Source: Megasphaera coli
GTDB taxonomy: Bacteria; Bacillota; Negativicutes; Veillonellales; Megasphaeraceae
Direction: 5' to 3'
DNA: 64,000 nucleotides
NCBI RefSeq assembly: GCF_900095855.1
Contig: NZ_FMIY01000001.1
Coordinates: forward strand, 40,088-104,087
The position numbers and the translations under genes were made by a program. Of this stretch, positions 9,225 through 17,874 are shown piece by piece; position 1 is the first letter of the stretch, and each line of letters begins with the position of its first letter. Under the pieces are notes generated by a model. That model was not told where the DNA came from. It saw nothing but the letters and a program-made list of their open reading frames with translations, and made no database searches.

Positions 9225-10139
9225 TTACCACGGTTTTTGCATCATTGCAGCTGCCGCTTTGCCTTCCATGAGAGCCTTGCCGATAGTGGCGGGGCCTACG
9301 TTGGCATCGCCGGCAATGTAGACATTTTCCAAATTCGTCCGGAAGTTATCCTCGATAGCCAGTGTTTCGTCGAGAACGGACAAGTCCACCTTCTGCCCGA
9401 TAGCCATGATAATGAGATCCGCCGGCAGGACGTATTCGGAACCGGGAATTTCATGGGGCGAACGACGTCCCGATTCATCAGGTTCGCCCAATTCCATCTT
9501 GATAACCTCGGCACCTGTGACATTGCCTTCGGTATCGCGGATGATTTCTTTAATGTTGCTGAGAAATTCCAGGTCGACATGTTCATTTCTGGCATCGCGG
9601 ATCTCACTTTTGTTTGCCGGCATTTCCGCTTCCGACCGCCTATACACGACAGTTACCCTGTCAATGATACGAATGAGCGATCGGGCGCAGTCCATGGCAA
9701 CATTACCGCCGCCCCAGACGACAGCTTCCTTGTACTTTTTATAATCGTCCTGTTTGCCGAGGATATTCAAATCGTAGAGGAGCGTAAGCCCTGCACCAAG
9801 CCCCTGTCCGACAGTGAAATCATAAGTGTTTTCAATTTGTGCGCCCGTTGCAATGAGAACCTTATCGTAGTTTTGCCGCAGTTCGGCAAATGCTTTGCCG
9901 TCAATTTTCGTGTCAAAATGAAAGGTAATGTTCGCATCCTTTGTCATAACGTCATAAACCTTATCCAAAAAGGCTTTGGACATGCGATATTCGGGAATCC
10001 CCGTATAAATAGCGCCGCCGATACGGCTTTCTTTATCAAATATGTCTACGCTGTACCCGTTCTTCGATAATTCCTGTGCAGCCGTATATCCTGCCGGCCC
10101 TGCGCCGATAACGGCAACTTTTTTTCCTGTATCACTCAC
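9225..10139 (-). CDS. GltD-like FAD/NAD(P)-dependent oxidoreductase lacking the N-terminal Fe-S domain
   Basis: A roughly 304-residue pyridine-nucleotide-disulfide-type flavoprotein. It has the FAD motif VAVIGAGPAGYTAAQ near the N-terminus, an internal NADPH motif VVWGGGNVAMDCARS and the C-terminal FAD motif NVYIAGDAN. These match the small subunit of glutamate synthase and its paralogues, which move electrons between NADPH and a partner. The usual N-terminal domain with two 4Fe-4S clusters is missing and no partner subunit is adjacent. GTG at 10139 is preferred because GGGAG lies 10 bp upstream. A longer in-frame start at 10250 would begin inside the likely promoter (10223-10250). The physiological acceptor is unknown. 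Confidence 0.8.
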   Translation of the reverse strand: MSDTGKKVAVIGAGPAGYTAAQELSKNGYSVDIFDKESRIGGAIYTGIPEYRMSKAFLDKVYDVMTKDANITFHFDTKIDGKAFAELRQNYDKVLIATGAQIENTYDFTVGQGLGAGLTLLYDLNILGKQDDYKKYKEAVVWGGGNVAMDCARSLIRIIDRVTVVYRRSEAEMPANKSEIRDARNEHVDLEFLSNIKEIIRDTEGNVTGAEVIKMELGEPDESGRRSPHEIPGSEYVLPADLIIMAIGQKVDLSVLDETLAIEDNFRTNLENVYIAGDANVGPATIGKALMEGKAAAAMMQKPW

Positions 10140-10222
10140 TGAACAAACACTCCCTTCAGACTTGGTACTCCAACCGTTTATCAAGCTTTTTACCGGATCA
10201 AACCGGAGTTCCTTACTTTTCC

Positions 10223-10250
10223 AGTGTACCATACTATGAAATATACGCAA
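10223..10250 (-). promoter_or_regulatory. Probable promoter of the GltD-like gene
   Basis: TTGCGT (complement of 10245-10250), 16-bp spacer and TACACT (complement of 10223-10228). It supports the downstream GTG start. Confidence 0.5.
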
Positions 10251-10370
10251 CTACATATTATCAATCCTTAATATTATAAAATCATCTATTTTGTGAACGC
10301 ATACTGCAATCCCGTCTATATAAATTGGCAATCATTTCGAGAAATACTAGGTTATTTACATGCATTGCTG

Positions 10371-10376
10371 TATAAT
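10371..10376 (+). promoter_or_regulatory. Possible -10 element of the EptA-like gene
   Basis: A perfect TATAAT lies 46 bp before the start codon, but no good -35 is seen at the right distance. Confidence 0.4.
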
Positions 10377-10422
10377 AAGTTCGGTATGTATCGATTTTAC
10401 CTATTATAAGGAGCCTTTCTGC

Positions 10423-12258
10423 ATGACACGGACAAGCGCGTTATCTGTACAGGCTGATGCAGGCGCGTATACGAAAAAACGAATTTTCTCGCTAATCACC
10501 GTTTTTATTATCATTTATGCACTTTGCGTACAATGGCAATTTTTCGTTTCTCTCGGTCTCGGCGAAGACAACATAGCCGATATGATTTGGGGACTTGTTC
10601 CGGCTGTCGGCGCAGTTGTCCTCTCGTTGGCATTATATATAAAAAAACTGTCCTGGCGAAACATCCTGCCGCCGGCAATCACCGGCATATCGTGGATCGT
10701 TACGGGACCTCTCCTCAGTTATAAGACGCTCATAAACGGCAATACTATTTATTTAAATAATATTTACGATATTTATAACGGGCTCTTTCTCTTTGCCGTT
10801 CTTTTCTGTCTCTCCATGGCAGTGAAGCAGTATATTCACCGCGTTATCGGCGCAGCGCTTTTGACAATAATCTATTTTGCGGCCATTTTTGTCAATCTCA
10901 TTCAATGGGCCTATTATGACCTGTACGGTTCCTGCATCACCACATCGGGATCACTCATTCTTTTTCAGACCGGCCCGGCGGAAACGCTGGAATACCTACA
11001 TTCTCTCGGTCCGGCCATGATTGCCGGTGCGACCTTTACTTTGCTCGTTATTGTGCTGTTTTTCTTTTTAACGCACTATACATTGCCACCGCTGCCGAAA
11101 ACAACGGTCTACCGCAAGATACTGCCCGTTTTATCTCTTCTTATTATCATACCGTCGGTCTGGATGCTCTGCGACGAACTCCTGCCCAACTCTTTCCCCA
11201 TACGGACCTTTCTCGACACTAAAGACTACTTGGACCGCTCCCGCCTTTACGCGGCAAACCACGACAGCAAGTTCGCCGCCCTGCAAGCCGTGCAATTGAA
11301 CCCTGCAATCGGGCCCAACACGGTCATCGTCATCATCGGAGAATCGGAGACGCGCACACTGATGAACGCCTATAATCCGGCGGCACCGAAAAATACGCCG
11401 TGGCTGACGTCTGTAAAAGACGACTCTCATTTCACCTTATTCACGAACGTTTACAGTTGCGTCTGGTATACGGTTCCCGTATTGGAACACGCCCTGACGG
11501 AATCGAATTTCTACAATGACAAAGAATTTAACGAATCTATTTCTATCGTTGACATGGCAAAAAAAGCCGGCTATAGGACATATTGGTTCAGTAACCAAGG
11601 CTCTGTCGGCGTTGCGGATACACCCATTTCCCTTATTGCCAATACGGCGGACGTAGCCGAATGGGTCGATAGAGACCTGAAGGAATCCACCTTGGACAGT
11701 GCCTTGCTGCACTTCCTTAAAAATGTCAATCCTAATGAGAAAAATTTCATTGTCCTTCATATCATGGGCAGCCACATTGAATATCGCAACCGCTATCCTG
11801 CGGAGTTCCAACACTTTAATGACGGCAAGATAAATCAGGAAGCGGACTACGACAATACAATCCTTTATACGGATTGGTTCCTGTCGCAAGTCTTCGGCTA
11901 CGCCGAGGCTCATCTTCACTTGGATGCACTCCTCTATTTCTCCGACCACGGTTCCGACCCGAATATTGCCCGCCAGCCCGACGGCGCAAGCTTCAAGGTC
12001 CTGCGCATTCCCATGTTCATCTACTTATCCGACGACTACATGCGGCGCAACCCGGAAATCACGGCGGCACTCAAGTCCCATGAAAACGCCTATTTTACGA
12101 ACGATCTCGTCTACGAACTCGTTTGCGGTCTCCTCAACATAAAGTCGCCCAACTACGACGATTCCATCAGTCTCGCTTCGTCTAAGTGGCATTGGGAAAA
12201 GAAAGACCTCGTCACACGCTTCGGCAAAACTCCCTTAACGGAAGATACGGAATATTAA
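10423..12258 (+). CDS. EptA-like membrane phosphoethanolamine transferase (alkaline phosphatase superfamily)
   Basis: About 611 residues. The first 260 carry five or more membrane spans; the rest is a periplasmic sulfatase-fold domain with VIIGESETRT (active-site region), a conserved HIMGSH and metal-binding SDHGSD. The family moves phosphoethanolamine from phosphatidylethanolamine to lipid A or LPS core. The nucleophile Thr of GEST in EptB/EptC-type enzymes is Glu here and the next residue is Thr, so either the alignment is shifted by one or the active site differs. The start at 10423 was chosen for AAGGAG 10 bp upstream. The cupin gene follows after 14 bp and is probably co-transcribed. It fits a diderm envelope with LPS. 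Confidence 0.82.
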   Translation: MTRTSALSVQADAGAYTKKRIFSLITVFIIIYALCVQWQFFVSLGLGEDNIADMIWGLVPAVGAVVLSLALYIKKLSWRNILPPAITGISWIVTGPLLSYKTLINGNTIYLNNIYDIYNGLFLFAVLFCLSMAVKQYIHRVIGAALLTIIYFAAIFVNLIQWAYYDLYGSCITTSGSLILFQTGPAETLEYLHSLGPAMIAGATFTLLVIVLFFFLTHYTLPPLPKTTVYRKILPVLSLLIIIPSVWMLCDELLPNSFPIRTFLDTKDYLDRSRLYAANHDSKFAALQAVQLNPAIGPNTVIVIIGESETRTLMNAYNPAAPKNTPWLTSVKDDSHFTLFTNVYSCVWYTVPVLEHALTESNFYNDKEFNESISIVDMAKKAGYRTYWFSNQGSVGVADTPISLIANTADVAEWVDRDLKESTLDSALLHFLKNVNPNEKNFIVLHIMGSHIEYRNRYPAEFQHFNDGKINQEADYDNTILYTDWFLSQVFGYAEAHLHLDALLYFSDHGSDPNIARQPDGASFKVLRIPMFIYLSDDYMRRNPEITAALKSHENAYFTNDLVYELVCGLLNIKSPNYDDSISLASSKWHWEKKDLVTRFGKTPLTEDTEY

Positions 12259-12272
12259 AGGAGATGAAATTC

Positions 12273-12635
12273 ATGAAAAGCTTTGTAAAAAATGAACTGC
12301 CCGTCATCAAAAAAGAAAATGCCTCCGGCGGCAAAGGCTATATCCTGATCAAGCGTCTCCTCGACGAAACGGAATTAAACGGAAAATGCGGGCTTTATGC
12401 TCAGGTCACCATTCCTCCGGGCTGTTCACTGGGAATTCACGAGCACAAAGGTGAAAGCGAAACTTATTACATCCTGTCCGGCCGCGGTACGTATCACGAT
12501 AACGGCACGGATCGCCCGATCGGACCCGGCGATGTGACCTTTACTCCCGACGGCTGCACGCACGGACTGGATAATACGGGTGACGAAGATATCGTCTTTA
12601 TGGCGCTCATTATATTTGACAACCTTCGTTCATAA
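12273..12635 (+). CDS. Small cupin-domain protein
   Basis: A 120-residue single-domain cupin. The first cupin motif is seen as GIHEHKGESETYYILSG and the second as PGDVTFTPDGCTHGLDN, giving three His and one Glu as likely metal ligands. Such small proteins act as sugar-binding, isomerase or regulatory proteins and function cannot be read from the sequence. The ATG at 12273 follows AAAGGAG; an alternative ATG at 12264 sits too close to it. The gene is 14 bp behind the EptA-like gene, so a role in envelope sugar or lipid chemistry is possible but is inference. Confidence 0.8.
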   Translation: MKSFVKNELPVIKKENASGGKGYILIKRLLDETELNGKCGLYAQVTIPPGCSLGIHEHKGESETYYILSGRGTYHDNGTDRPIGPGDVTFTPDGCTHGLDNTGDEDIVFMALIIFDNLRS

Positions 12636-12693
12636 AGCAACCCCGTTTCTCATATGCTTACTTCCGGAATGCGTATTTTGCATTTCAAATATC

Positions 12694-12721
12694 TTGACAA
12701 CGCAATATATTATGCTATACT
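12694..12721 (+). promoter_or_regulatory. Strong sigma-A-type promoter without a conventional gene
   Basis: Perfect TTGACA (12694-12699), 16-bp spacer, TATACT (12716-12721). Transcription would start near 12728 and reach the terminator at 13156-13200. Confidence 0.75.
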
Positions 12722-12752
12722 GTAGGCAAATAATAGAAATGAGGTGATTCCC

Positions 12753-12866
12753 TTGGAAATAGAACCGGTTAGTGAATTCCCGCGTACGATAAACTATTCC
12801 TCTATAGACTCGCGGGATCACGTTTTGACAGGACACAGCGACACGCAACAGCCTTACAGCCAATAA
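12753..12866 (+). CDS. Possible 37-residue micropeptide (TTG start)
   Basis: A TTG codon 6 bp after the ribosome-binding-like GAGGTG opens a 37-codon frame, beginning MEIEPVSEFPRTINY and ending QPYSQ. It is polar and has no membrane segment. The only support is position after a strong promoter and ribosome binding site; part of the frame overlaps an RNA hairpin. The product is not recognised. Confidence 0.35.
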   Translation: MEIEPVSEFPRTINYSSIDSRDHVLTGHSDTQQPYSQ

Positions 12867-12916
12867 AAGGCGGCATACGTCAAGCCGCAAATAACAAAAC
12901 AGGAGGTGTACGTAAG

Positions 12917-12979
12917 GTGAGGCGGTTCGCTCGTCCTTACTTCGTACTCTGCAAAAGAGGATTTGCAGTTAACATATAG
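12917..12979 (+). CDS. Possible 20-residue basic micropeptide
   Basis: GTG at 12917, 10 bp after a consensus AGGAGG (12901-12906), opens a 20-codon frame of basic and aromatic composition (start MRRFARPYFVLCKRG). It lies within a predicted stem, so translation and RNA folding would compete, as in leader peptides. No regulated gene follows before the terminator. Function unknown. Confidence 0.35.
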   Translation: MRRFARPYFVLCKRGFAVNI

Positions 12980-13155
12980 CATCTTAACTGTTTGTTTTCT
13001 TGCAGCCGGAAGAACGTTATCCGGCAATGCCACTTCTGAGTGTTATGTTATAGCAGAACGTAGTATCATTGCATGTATTCGGTTATAGTGAGTGTTATAT
13101 GTAGTAAGTCCATTATATTAAAGAAGTAATAAGGTTAGGTAATGTATTAAAAAGT

Positions 13156-13200
13156 CCCTTCGGTAAACATATGTCGAGTGTTTGCCGAAGGGCTTCTTTT
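13156..13200 (+). terminator. Rho-independent terminator of the 12.7-13.2 kb unit
   Basis: 14-bp stem (13156-13169 with 13179-13192), 9-nt loop, then CTTCTTTT. Confidence 0.9.
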
Positions 13201-13207
13201 GGTTTAC

Positions 13208-13264
13208 AAAGAGGCCGTAACGCAAACAGTGAAAACTCTCTGCTGCGTTACGGCCTCTTTTTGT
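13208..13264. terminator. Bidirectional terminator
   Basis: 17-bp stem (13208-13224 with 13244-13260) flanked by A and T runs, placed between the structured unit and the 3' end of the sigma-54 activator gene. It can serve both strands. Confidence 0.85.
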
Positions 13265-13285
13265 CCTCTTATACCCTTTTTCCAA

Positions 13286-15319
13286 TTAGTTTTTATTGTC
13301 TTTTTTAGAGATACCGCAAGCTTTCATCTTTTTGTACAATGTCGGCCTACTGATGCCCAGCTCGTTGGCTACGCGAGAAACATTATATTCATATTGCTGT
13401 AAAAGGGCTATAAGCCTCTCTTTCTCAGCCCCGTTCTTTGCCGACCCCGGCGCTTGCTTTTTCTTTTTTTGGAACTTATCGGGCAAATCACCCAACTCGA
13501 TACGACCGTTTTCACTCAGTATGACTGCGTGCTCAATGACATTTTCCAATTCCCGAATATTTCCGGGCCAGGCATATTCGTTAAATACACGCACTACTTC
13601 AGTCGAGCAGGCCCGTACCATTTTTTCATATTTCCGATTATAAAGATCGATGAAATAATCGGTCAAATATGCAATATCGCCCGGACGCTCTCGCAAAGAC
13701 GGCAGCATGACTGTAAAGACATTCAGGCGGTAATATAAGTCGGAACGAAATGTACGGTTTTCCAACTGTTTTTCCAAATCCTGATTGGTAGCGGAAATAA
13801 TGCGTACGTCAATTTTCTTCGCTTTACGGCTGCCGATGCGAACGACCTCTTTTGCCTGTAAGACGCGCAATAAAGTCACCTGCACGTCATAAGGCATATC
13901 GCCGATTTCATCAAGAAACAGCGTGCCGCCGTCGGCCAATTCAAATTTACCGGGTCGACCGTTTTTATCGGCCCCCGTAAAGGCGCCCGGTTCATAGCCG
14001 AATAACTCGCTCTCAATTAAAGCTCGCGGAATAGCGCCGCAGTTAATGGCAATAAAAGGACCGCCTGCACGCGGGCCTGCATTATGTACAGCTTGGGCAA
14101 AGAGCTCTTTTCCCGTACCGCTCTCTCCCAAAAGCAATATAGGCGTATCATGGGCCGCCGCGACTTTGGCAATCCGCTTTACTTCGCTTATTTCTTCAGA
14201 CCTGCCGATAATCCTGTCAAACGTATATGTCGCCTGCAAATACACGAGGTTTAACGCGGTTTTGTGAATACTGTTCTGCTTGCAAACTTGAATAATATAC
14301 TCCGCCCCCTGTTCATCCGCATCTCCGCCCATCGTATTGACGAACAAATACAGGGAAGAGCGGGTATGATACATGTCCCTGTGTTTCGCCGAATTGGACA
14401 GAGCGTATTGGAAGGTCTTGCCGTCAGCTGTATTTCGCCTGATTATGTCCACCGTAATGTCGGCATCCAAATAAGCAAATACATTTGTTCCGACAACATC
14501 CGCCTCTTCTTTTTTTATTCCCAGGAGTACAACCGCCGCCCGGTTAATCATTTTTATACGGCCTGCATTATCTATATAAATTAAGCCTGAATTTACATTT
14601 TCCACAGTGCGCTTCAGCCTGTGATTCACATGTGTCACGACGGCATTTAATTCCTTCATTCGCAAATTGGCTTCACGCAAACGTATTTGCTGCGAAATAG
14701 CTTCTGCCGCAATAATAACCAGCCCCAACGTATGGACATGCGAATCCCACCAATGACCGGAAACGGCTAAAAAGCCGATAGGGACCTCTTTATTCAAGTC
14801 AATGATCGGACAAGCCGCACCGGCCAGGTTATCATCGACAGGCGAAGCATGCTCCGTAGCAACAAGCATAAATGGCTTCTTCATTAAATATTCCAAATGG
14901 AACAAACCGCAATAAGGCACATCACTCCCCCTGTCGGAGCCTTCAACCAAACCCGTTGCCGTCAGCTCTGCCAACATTTCCGGCGACCCTACCAATTTTA
15001 TAATAACGCCCTTATCATCCAACAAGGTCAGCCAAAAACTCTTTTGCTGTAAAAACGAGTGTAATTTTTTCATATACGGAATAGCTACATCCAATAATCG
15101 TTTCGACCTCTCCAGATGTGCTTGCAAATTACGGACCGTCGGCTTTTGAGAATAAGGCTCTCTAAACGGGCTGTTGTATGATAACTTCCATCCTTTCAAA
15201 ATTTCTTCACGAACTCCTGTAATGCCGTCAGCAGACCCTGTTTTAAAATATTGCTCCCGCATTTTGCCTACGTGCAAAATATTTTCCGGTGTAAACAATT
15301 TTGCTGTTTCCCTAGACAT
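13286..15319 (-). CDS. Sigma-54-dependent transcriptional activator (GAF/PAS-AAA+-Fis)
   Basis: About 677 residues. The N-terminal 220 resemble the AcoR-type GAF-like sensor, then a PAS domain (about 245-335), then the AAA+ domain with Walker A GESGTGKE, the sigma-54-contacting GAFTGA loop and Walker B GGTLFLDEIGDM. The C-terminal Fis-type helix-turn-helix is NVSRVANELGISRPTLYKK. It binds enhancer-like sites and opens promoters bound by RpoN. The start at 15319 was chosen because CAGGAG lies 7 bp upstream; the ATG at 15325 is too close. The gene lies just downstream of the atoE operon, which has its own terminator, so it is probably transcribed separately and controls that operon. Confidence 0.93.
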   Translation of the reverse strand: MSRETAKLFTPENILHVGKMREQYFKTGSADGITGVREEILKGWKLSYNSPFREPYSQKPTVRNLQAHLERSKRLLDVAIPYMKKLHSFLQQKSFWLTLLDDKGVIIKLVGSPEMLAELTATGLVEGSDRGSDVPYCGLFHLEYLMKKPFMLVATEHASPVDDNLAGAACPIIDLNKEVPIGFLAVSGHWWDSHVHTLGLVIIAAEAISQQIRLREANLRMKELNAVVTHVNHRLKRTVENVNSGLIYIDNAGRIKMINRAAVVLLGIKKEEADVVGTNVFAYLDADITVDIIRRNTADGKTFQYALSNSAKHRDMYHTRSSLYLFVNTMGGDADEQGAEYIIQVCKQNSIHKTALNLVYLQATYTFDRIIGRSEEISEVKRIAKVAAAHDTPILLLGESGTGKELFAQAVHNAGPRAGGPFIAINCGAIPRALIESELFGYEPGAFTGADKNGRPGKFELADGGTLFLDEIGDMPYDVQVTLLRVLQAKEVVRIGSRKAKKIDVRIISATNQDLEKQLENRTFRSDLYYRLNVFTVMLPSLRERPGDIAYLTDYFIDLYNRKYEKMVRACSTEVVRVFNEYAWPGNIRELENVIEHAVILSENGRIELGDLPDKFQKKKKQAPGSAKNGAEKERLIALLQQYEYNVSRVANELGISRPTLYKKMKACGISKKDNKN

Positions 15320-15459
15320 AATCATGCTCCTGTTATAATAGCAACAGCCTTTTCCGAATCATACTGCCGTTAATTGAATATAACAGCATCTGCCATCAGT
15401 ATACTCTAAAAGAAACAAAGAAATCCACGGAAAACGGTATTTAACTGCGCTCTTCCATG

Positions 15460-15497
15460 AAAAGCACCCGCATACCGAATTTCGCGGCCATGCGGGT
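15460..15497 (-). terminator. Terminator after the atoE-like gene
   Basis: On the minus strand ACCCGCAT (complement of 15490-15497) pairs with ATGCGGGT (complement of 15466-15473), followed by GCTTTT. It separates the operon from the activator gene. Confidence 0.7.
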
Positions 15498-15523
15498 ACT
15501 ACTATATCGTTCTTCGTATTTTC

Positions 15524-16912
15524 TTACCAACCTAAGGGAAAGATCAGGAAGTACAGGGAACCTGCAATCCCGGAAAATAACCACAACAAGAAAGTGAAAG
15601 GGAGAATATCTTGGAACTTTATTTTAAACGCGGCCAAATATGCCAAAGCCCAAAACGGTTGGATCAAGTTGGCAACCTGTGCACCCGTACCGTAAGCGTT
15701 AATGACCTGATAAACGGGAACACCCAATTGTTGTGCGGCAGGAACGAGATACGGCGCTTCAATTACAAACTTCGAACCTGCCGAAGGAACGAAGAAATCC
15801 ATAATTCCCGTATAGACGAAGACAATCCACGGATAGGTTTCAACCGTAGCAATGGAAATAAACCAGTGTGTAATGATTTCGGAAAAGCCGGAATAACTGA
15901 TAATTCCAAATATGCCGGCATACAAGGGAAATTGGATAACAACACCGTAAATCGTACTCGCACCGGTCTTTACGGATTCGACAAAGCTGGCAGGACTTTC
16001 ATGTAAAAGCATTGCTAAACCGAAGAAGGTGTAATTGATCGTGTTCAAATTAATTTTGGCGGCCCCTTCGGTAATAAGCAAATTGCCGACCCAAAGTAAA
16101 ATTAAAATACCTGCCAGAAAGGTGAGTATCCGCGACTGTTCCATACGCTGTGCCGGTGTCGGCTTTACATTTTTCGCCACACTCGGTGCAGGCTTCGTAA
16201 ATTCTTCATACAGGTCTTCCGAAATTTCTACGGCATATTCCTTTTTAGGTTTAATAAGTAAGTAAATAAGAGGCAGGCAAAGCAACTCAAATACCAAAAA
16301 AGTCATCATGAACGGCGAGAGCGACGTGTGTGTAATGGGAACGACGCCCATAACATTTTCCAGAAAATTTCCCGGCGTTGCCGATAACAAGGGTGCCGCC
16401 TGCGATATGCCGTTGGCCATAATGTTCATGCTTGTATAAGCAATGGCTACAATATACGGGTAATGAAGGCCCATTCCTTTTTTGCGGATTGCAATTTCCT
16501 TACCCATAATAATGGTCAGCATGAGTCCCATACCCCAGTGAATCCAGGAAATAATACCCGTAATCAGGGCAAAAACAATAATTGTAGCCTTAGGCGTCTT
16601 AGGAATGTCAATGAGCTTAACAATACCTCTTTTTACGGGTTTAGCATCGGAAATAACGAATCCGGTTACCATCATAATGCTCATTTGCATGGCAAAGGTC
16701 AAAAGCGACCAAAAGCCTTTTGCATAGTCATCTACTAATTGCCACGGCCCGTGTTCCGTAAAAATCAAGGAAAGCGTAAAAACCAGGACAGTTAAGATTA
16801 ACACAAATACCATGGAATCCGGAATCCAGCGCAAGCTCCAATTGGTAAATGCATCCATAATCCGCTCTTTTCTGCTCAAAGCGGCTGCAGCACCGGTATT
16901 AGGTTGTGCCAT
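15524..16912 (-). CDS. atoE: AtoE-family short-chain fatty acid transporter
   Basis: About 462 residues with ten or more hydrophobic helices, matching the AtoE/TIGR00366 family that moves short-chain fatty acids such as acetoacetate or butyrate across the inner membrane. Visible family-like segments are WIHWGMGLMLTIIMG and the conserved C-terminal FFVPSAGSKFVIEAPYLVPA. ATG at 16912 is preferred over the in-frame TTG at 16933 because AGGAGG lies 8 bp upstream. It is the third gene of a minus-strand operon behind the BKACE and dehydrogenase genes (26 bp from the dehydrogenase stop to this start). The context suggests import of the acid catabolised by those enzymes, or export of acetoacetate. 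Confidence 0.88.
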   Translation of the reverse strand: MAQPNTGAAAALSRKERIMDAFTNWSLRWIPDSMVFVLILTVLVFTLSLIFTEHGPWQLVDDYAKGFWSLLTFAMQMSIMMVTGFVISDAKPVKRGIVKLIDIPKTPKATIIVFALITGIISWIHWGMGLMLTIIMGKEIAIRKKGMGLHYPYIVAIAYTSMNIMANGISQAAPLLSATPGNFLENVMGVVPITHTSLSPFMMTFLVFELLCLPLIYLLIKPKKEYAVEISEDLYEEFTKPAPSVAKNVKPTPAQRMEQSRILTFLAGILILLWVGNLLITEGAAKINLNTINYTFFGLAMLLHESPASFVESVKTGASTIYGVVIQFPLYAGIFGIISYSGFSEIITHWFISIATVETYPWIVFVYTGIMDFFVPSAGSKFVIEAPYLVPAAQQLGVPVYQVINAYGTGAQVANLIQPFWALAYLAAFKIKFQDILPFTFLLWLFSGIAGSLYFLIFPLGW

Positions 16913-16938
16913 ATGAAGGTCCTCCTGTTTCAATCATC

Positions 16939-17862
16939 TTATTTGTCATAAAGCATCTTTATCAGATACGAGTTCAAATTACCGTTTTCCCGCTTAATGG
17001 ACGTATCATCCCATGTATAAAATCCGGAACCCGATTTGAATCCCAGTTTTCCTTCATCCTTCATTTTCACAAGAAGCGGTGACGGTTCATGAGAATCGCA
17101 AAGAGATTTTAAAATATACTTATGAATGTTATAGGTCAGGTCGGTACCGACCATGTCCGAGTTAACGAGAGGCGGCAGCTGCGGCAAACGCAAGCCGAAA
17201 CTGTATTTAACGGCCTTATCCACCGTTTCCGCGTCGGCAATCCCCTGCTCGACAATATAAACGGCTTCCCGCCACAATGCATGCTGCAGCCGATTGGCTA
17301 CAAATCCGGGAACATCCTTTTGACATATAATCGGCTGTTTCCCTATATCCGCCAACAAATCATATATGATCTGAACCGTTTCTTCCGAAGAGTCTTGAGC
17401 CTTAATAACTTCAACAAGGGGAATAAGTGTGGCCGGATTCCAAAAGTGAGTACCTACAAAACGCGCTTTATGCTTTATGAGCGCGCTGATTTCCGTCGGA
17501 CTCATGACGGAAGAATTGGTGCAGAAAATCGTATCCTCCCTGCAAAGCGTTTCCAGTTTTTCAAATACATGCTGCTTTAACTCCATATCTTCGAAAACGG
17601 CTTCCACTACTACATCGACGGTCTTGCAAAAAGACTCCGTCAAGTCATTGACAAAATGAATACGACTGCGCTGTACCGCCGCCTCTTCGGCTGAAATAAC
17701 ATTTTTTTCAACAAACTCGTCCAAGGATGCTTTTACTTTTCCCAAGGTATTATCGTCTTTAATATCATATAAAAAGACATCATATTCCGTCTTTCGCGAA
17801 AAAACTTGTGCAATACCGCGCCCCATGAGTCCTGCCCCGTAGACTAAAATATTCTTTTTCAT
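16939..17862 (-). CDS. 3-hydroxyacyl-CoA dehydrogenase-like NAD-dependent enzyme
   Basis: A 307-residue enzyme with an N-terminal Rossmann motif VYGAGLMGRGIAQVF and the family motif FVGTHFWNPATLIPLVEVI; the central CTNSSVMSPTEIS carries substrate-binding Ser and Asn. The C-terminal helical domain begins after KDVPGFVANRLQHALWREA. The fold covers 3-hydroxybutyryl-CoA dehydrogenases and enzymes for free beta-hydroxy acids, such as L-carnitine dehydrogenase and L-gulonate dehydrogenase. Being next to a BKACE gene, with no thiolase or CoA-transferase nearby, it more likely oxidises a free beta-hydroxy acid to the keto acid cleaved by BKACE. GGAG precedes the ATG at 17862. Confidence 0.85.
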   Translation of the reverse strand: MKKNILVYGAGLMGRGIAQVFSRKTEYDVFLYDIKDDNTLGKVKASLDEFVEKNVISAEEAAVQRSRIHFVNDLTESFCKTVDVVVEAVFEDMELKQHVFEKLETLCREDTIFCTNSSVMSPTEISALIKHKARFVGTHFWNPATLIPLVEVIKAQDSSEETVQIIYDLLADIGKQPIICQKDVPGFVANRLQHALWREAVYIVEQGIADAETVDKAVKYSFGLRLPQLPPLVNSDMVGTDLTYNIHKYILKSLCDSHEPSPLLVKMKDEGKLGFKSGSGFYTWDDTSIKRENGNLNSYLIKMLYDK

Positions 17863-17874
17863 GCTCAGTTCTCC

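Larger units (their letters stand above)
12728..13200 (+). ncRNA. Putative structured transcript of about 470 nt with two micro-ORFs
   Basis: The interval has a good promoter and a strong terminator but no gene of normal size. Several local hairpins are visible: TCCCGCG/CGCGGGA (12778-12784 with 12810-12816), GCGGC/GCCGC near 12870-12888, a long imperfect stem GTACGTAAGG...CCTTACTTCGTAC around 12908-12947, CTGCAAA/TTTGCAG (12949-12967) and GCCGGA/TCCGGC (13005-13025). It does not match features I know for tmRNA, RNase P RNA, SRP RNA or common riboswitches. It could be a regulatory RNA, a micropeptide mRNA, or both. Confidence 0.5.

Noticed and set aside
10140..10250. An N-terminal extension of the GltD-like protein from the ATG at 10250.
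   Set aside because: It lies downstream of a likely promoter only if the later GTG is used, and adds a sequence unlike the family.
12728..13200. tmRNA, RNase P RNA or SRP RNA.
   Set aside because: No tRNA-like ends, tag reading frame ending in Ala-Ala, or conserved RNase P or SRP core sequences were seen.
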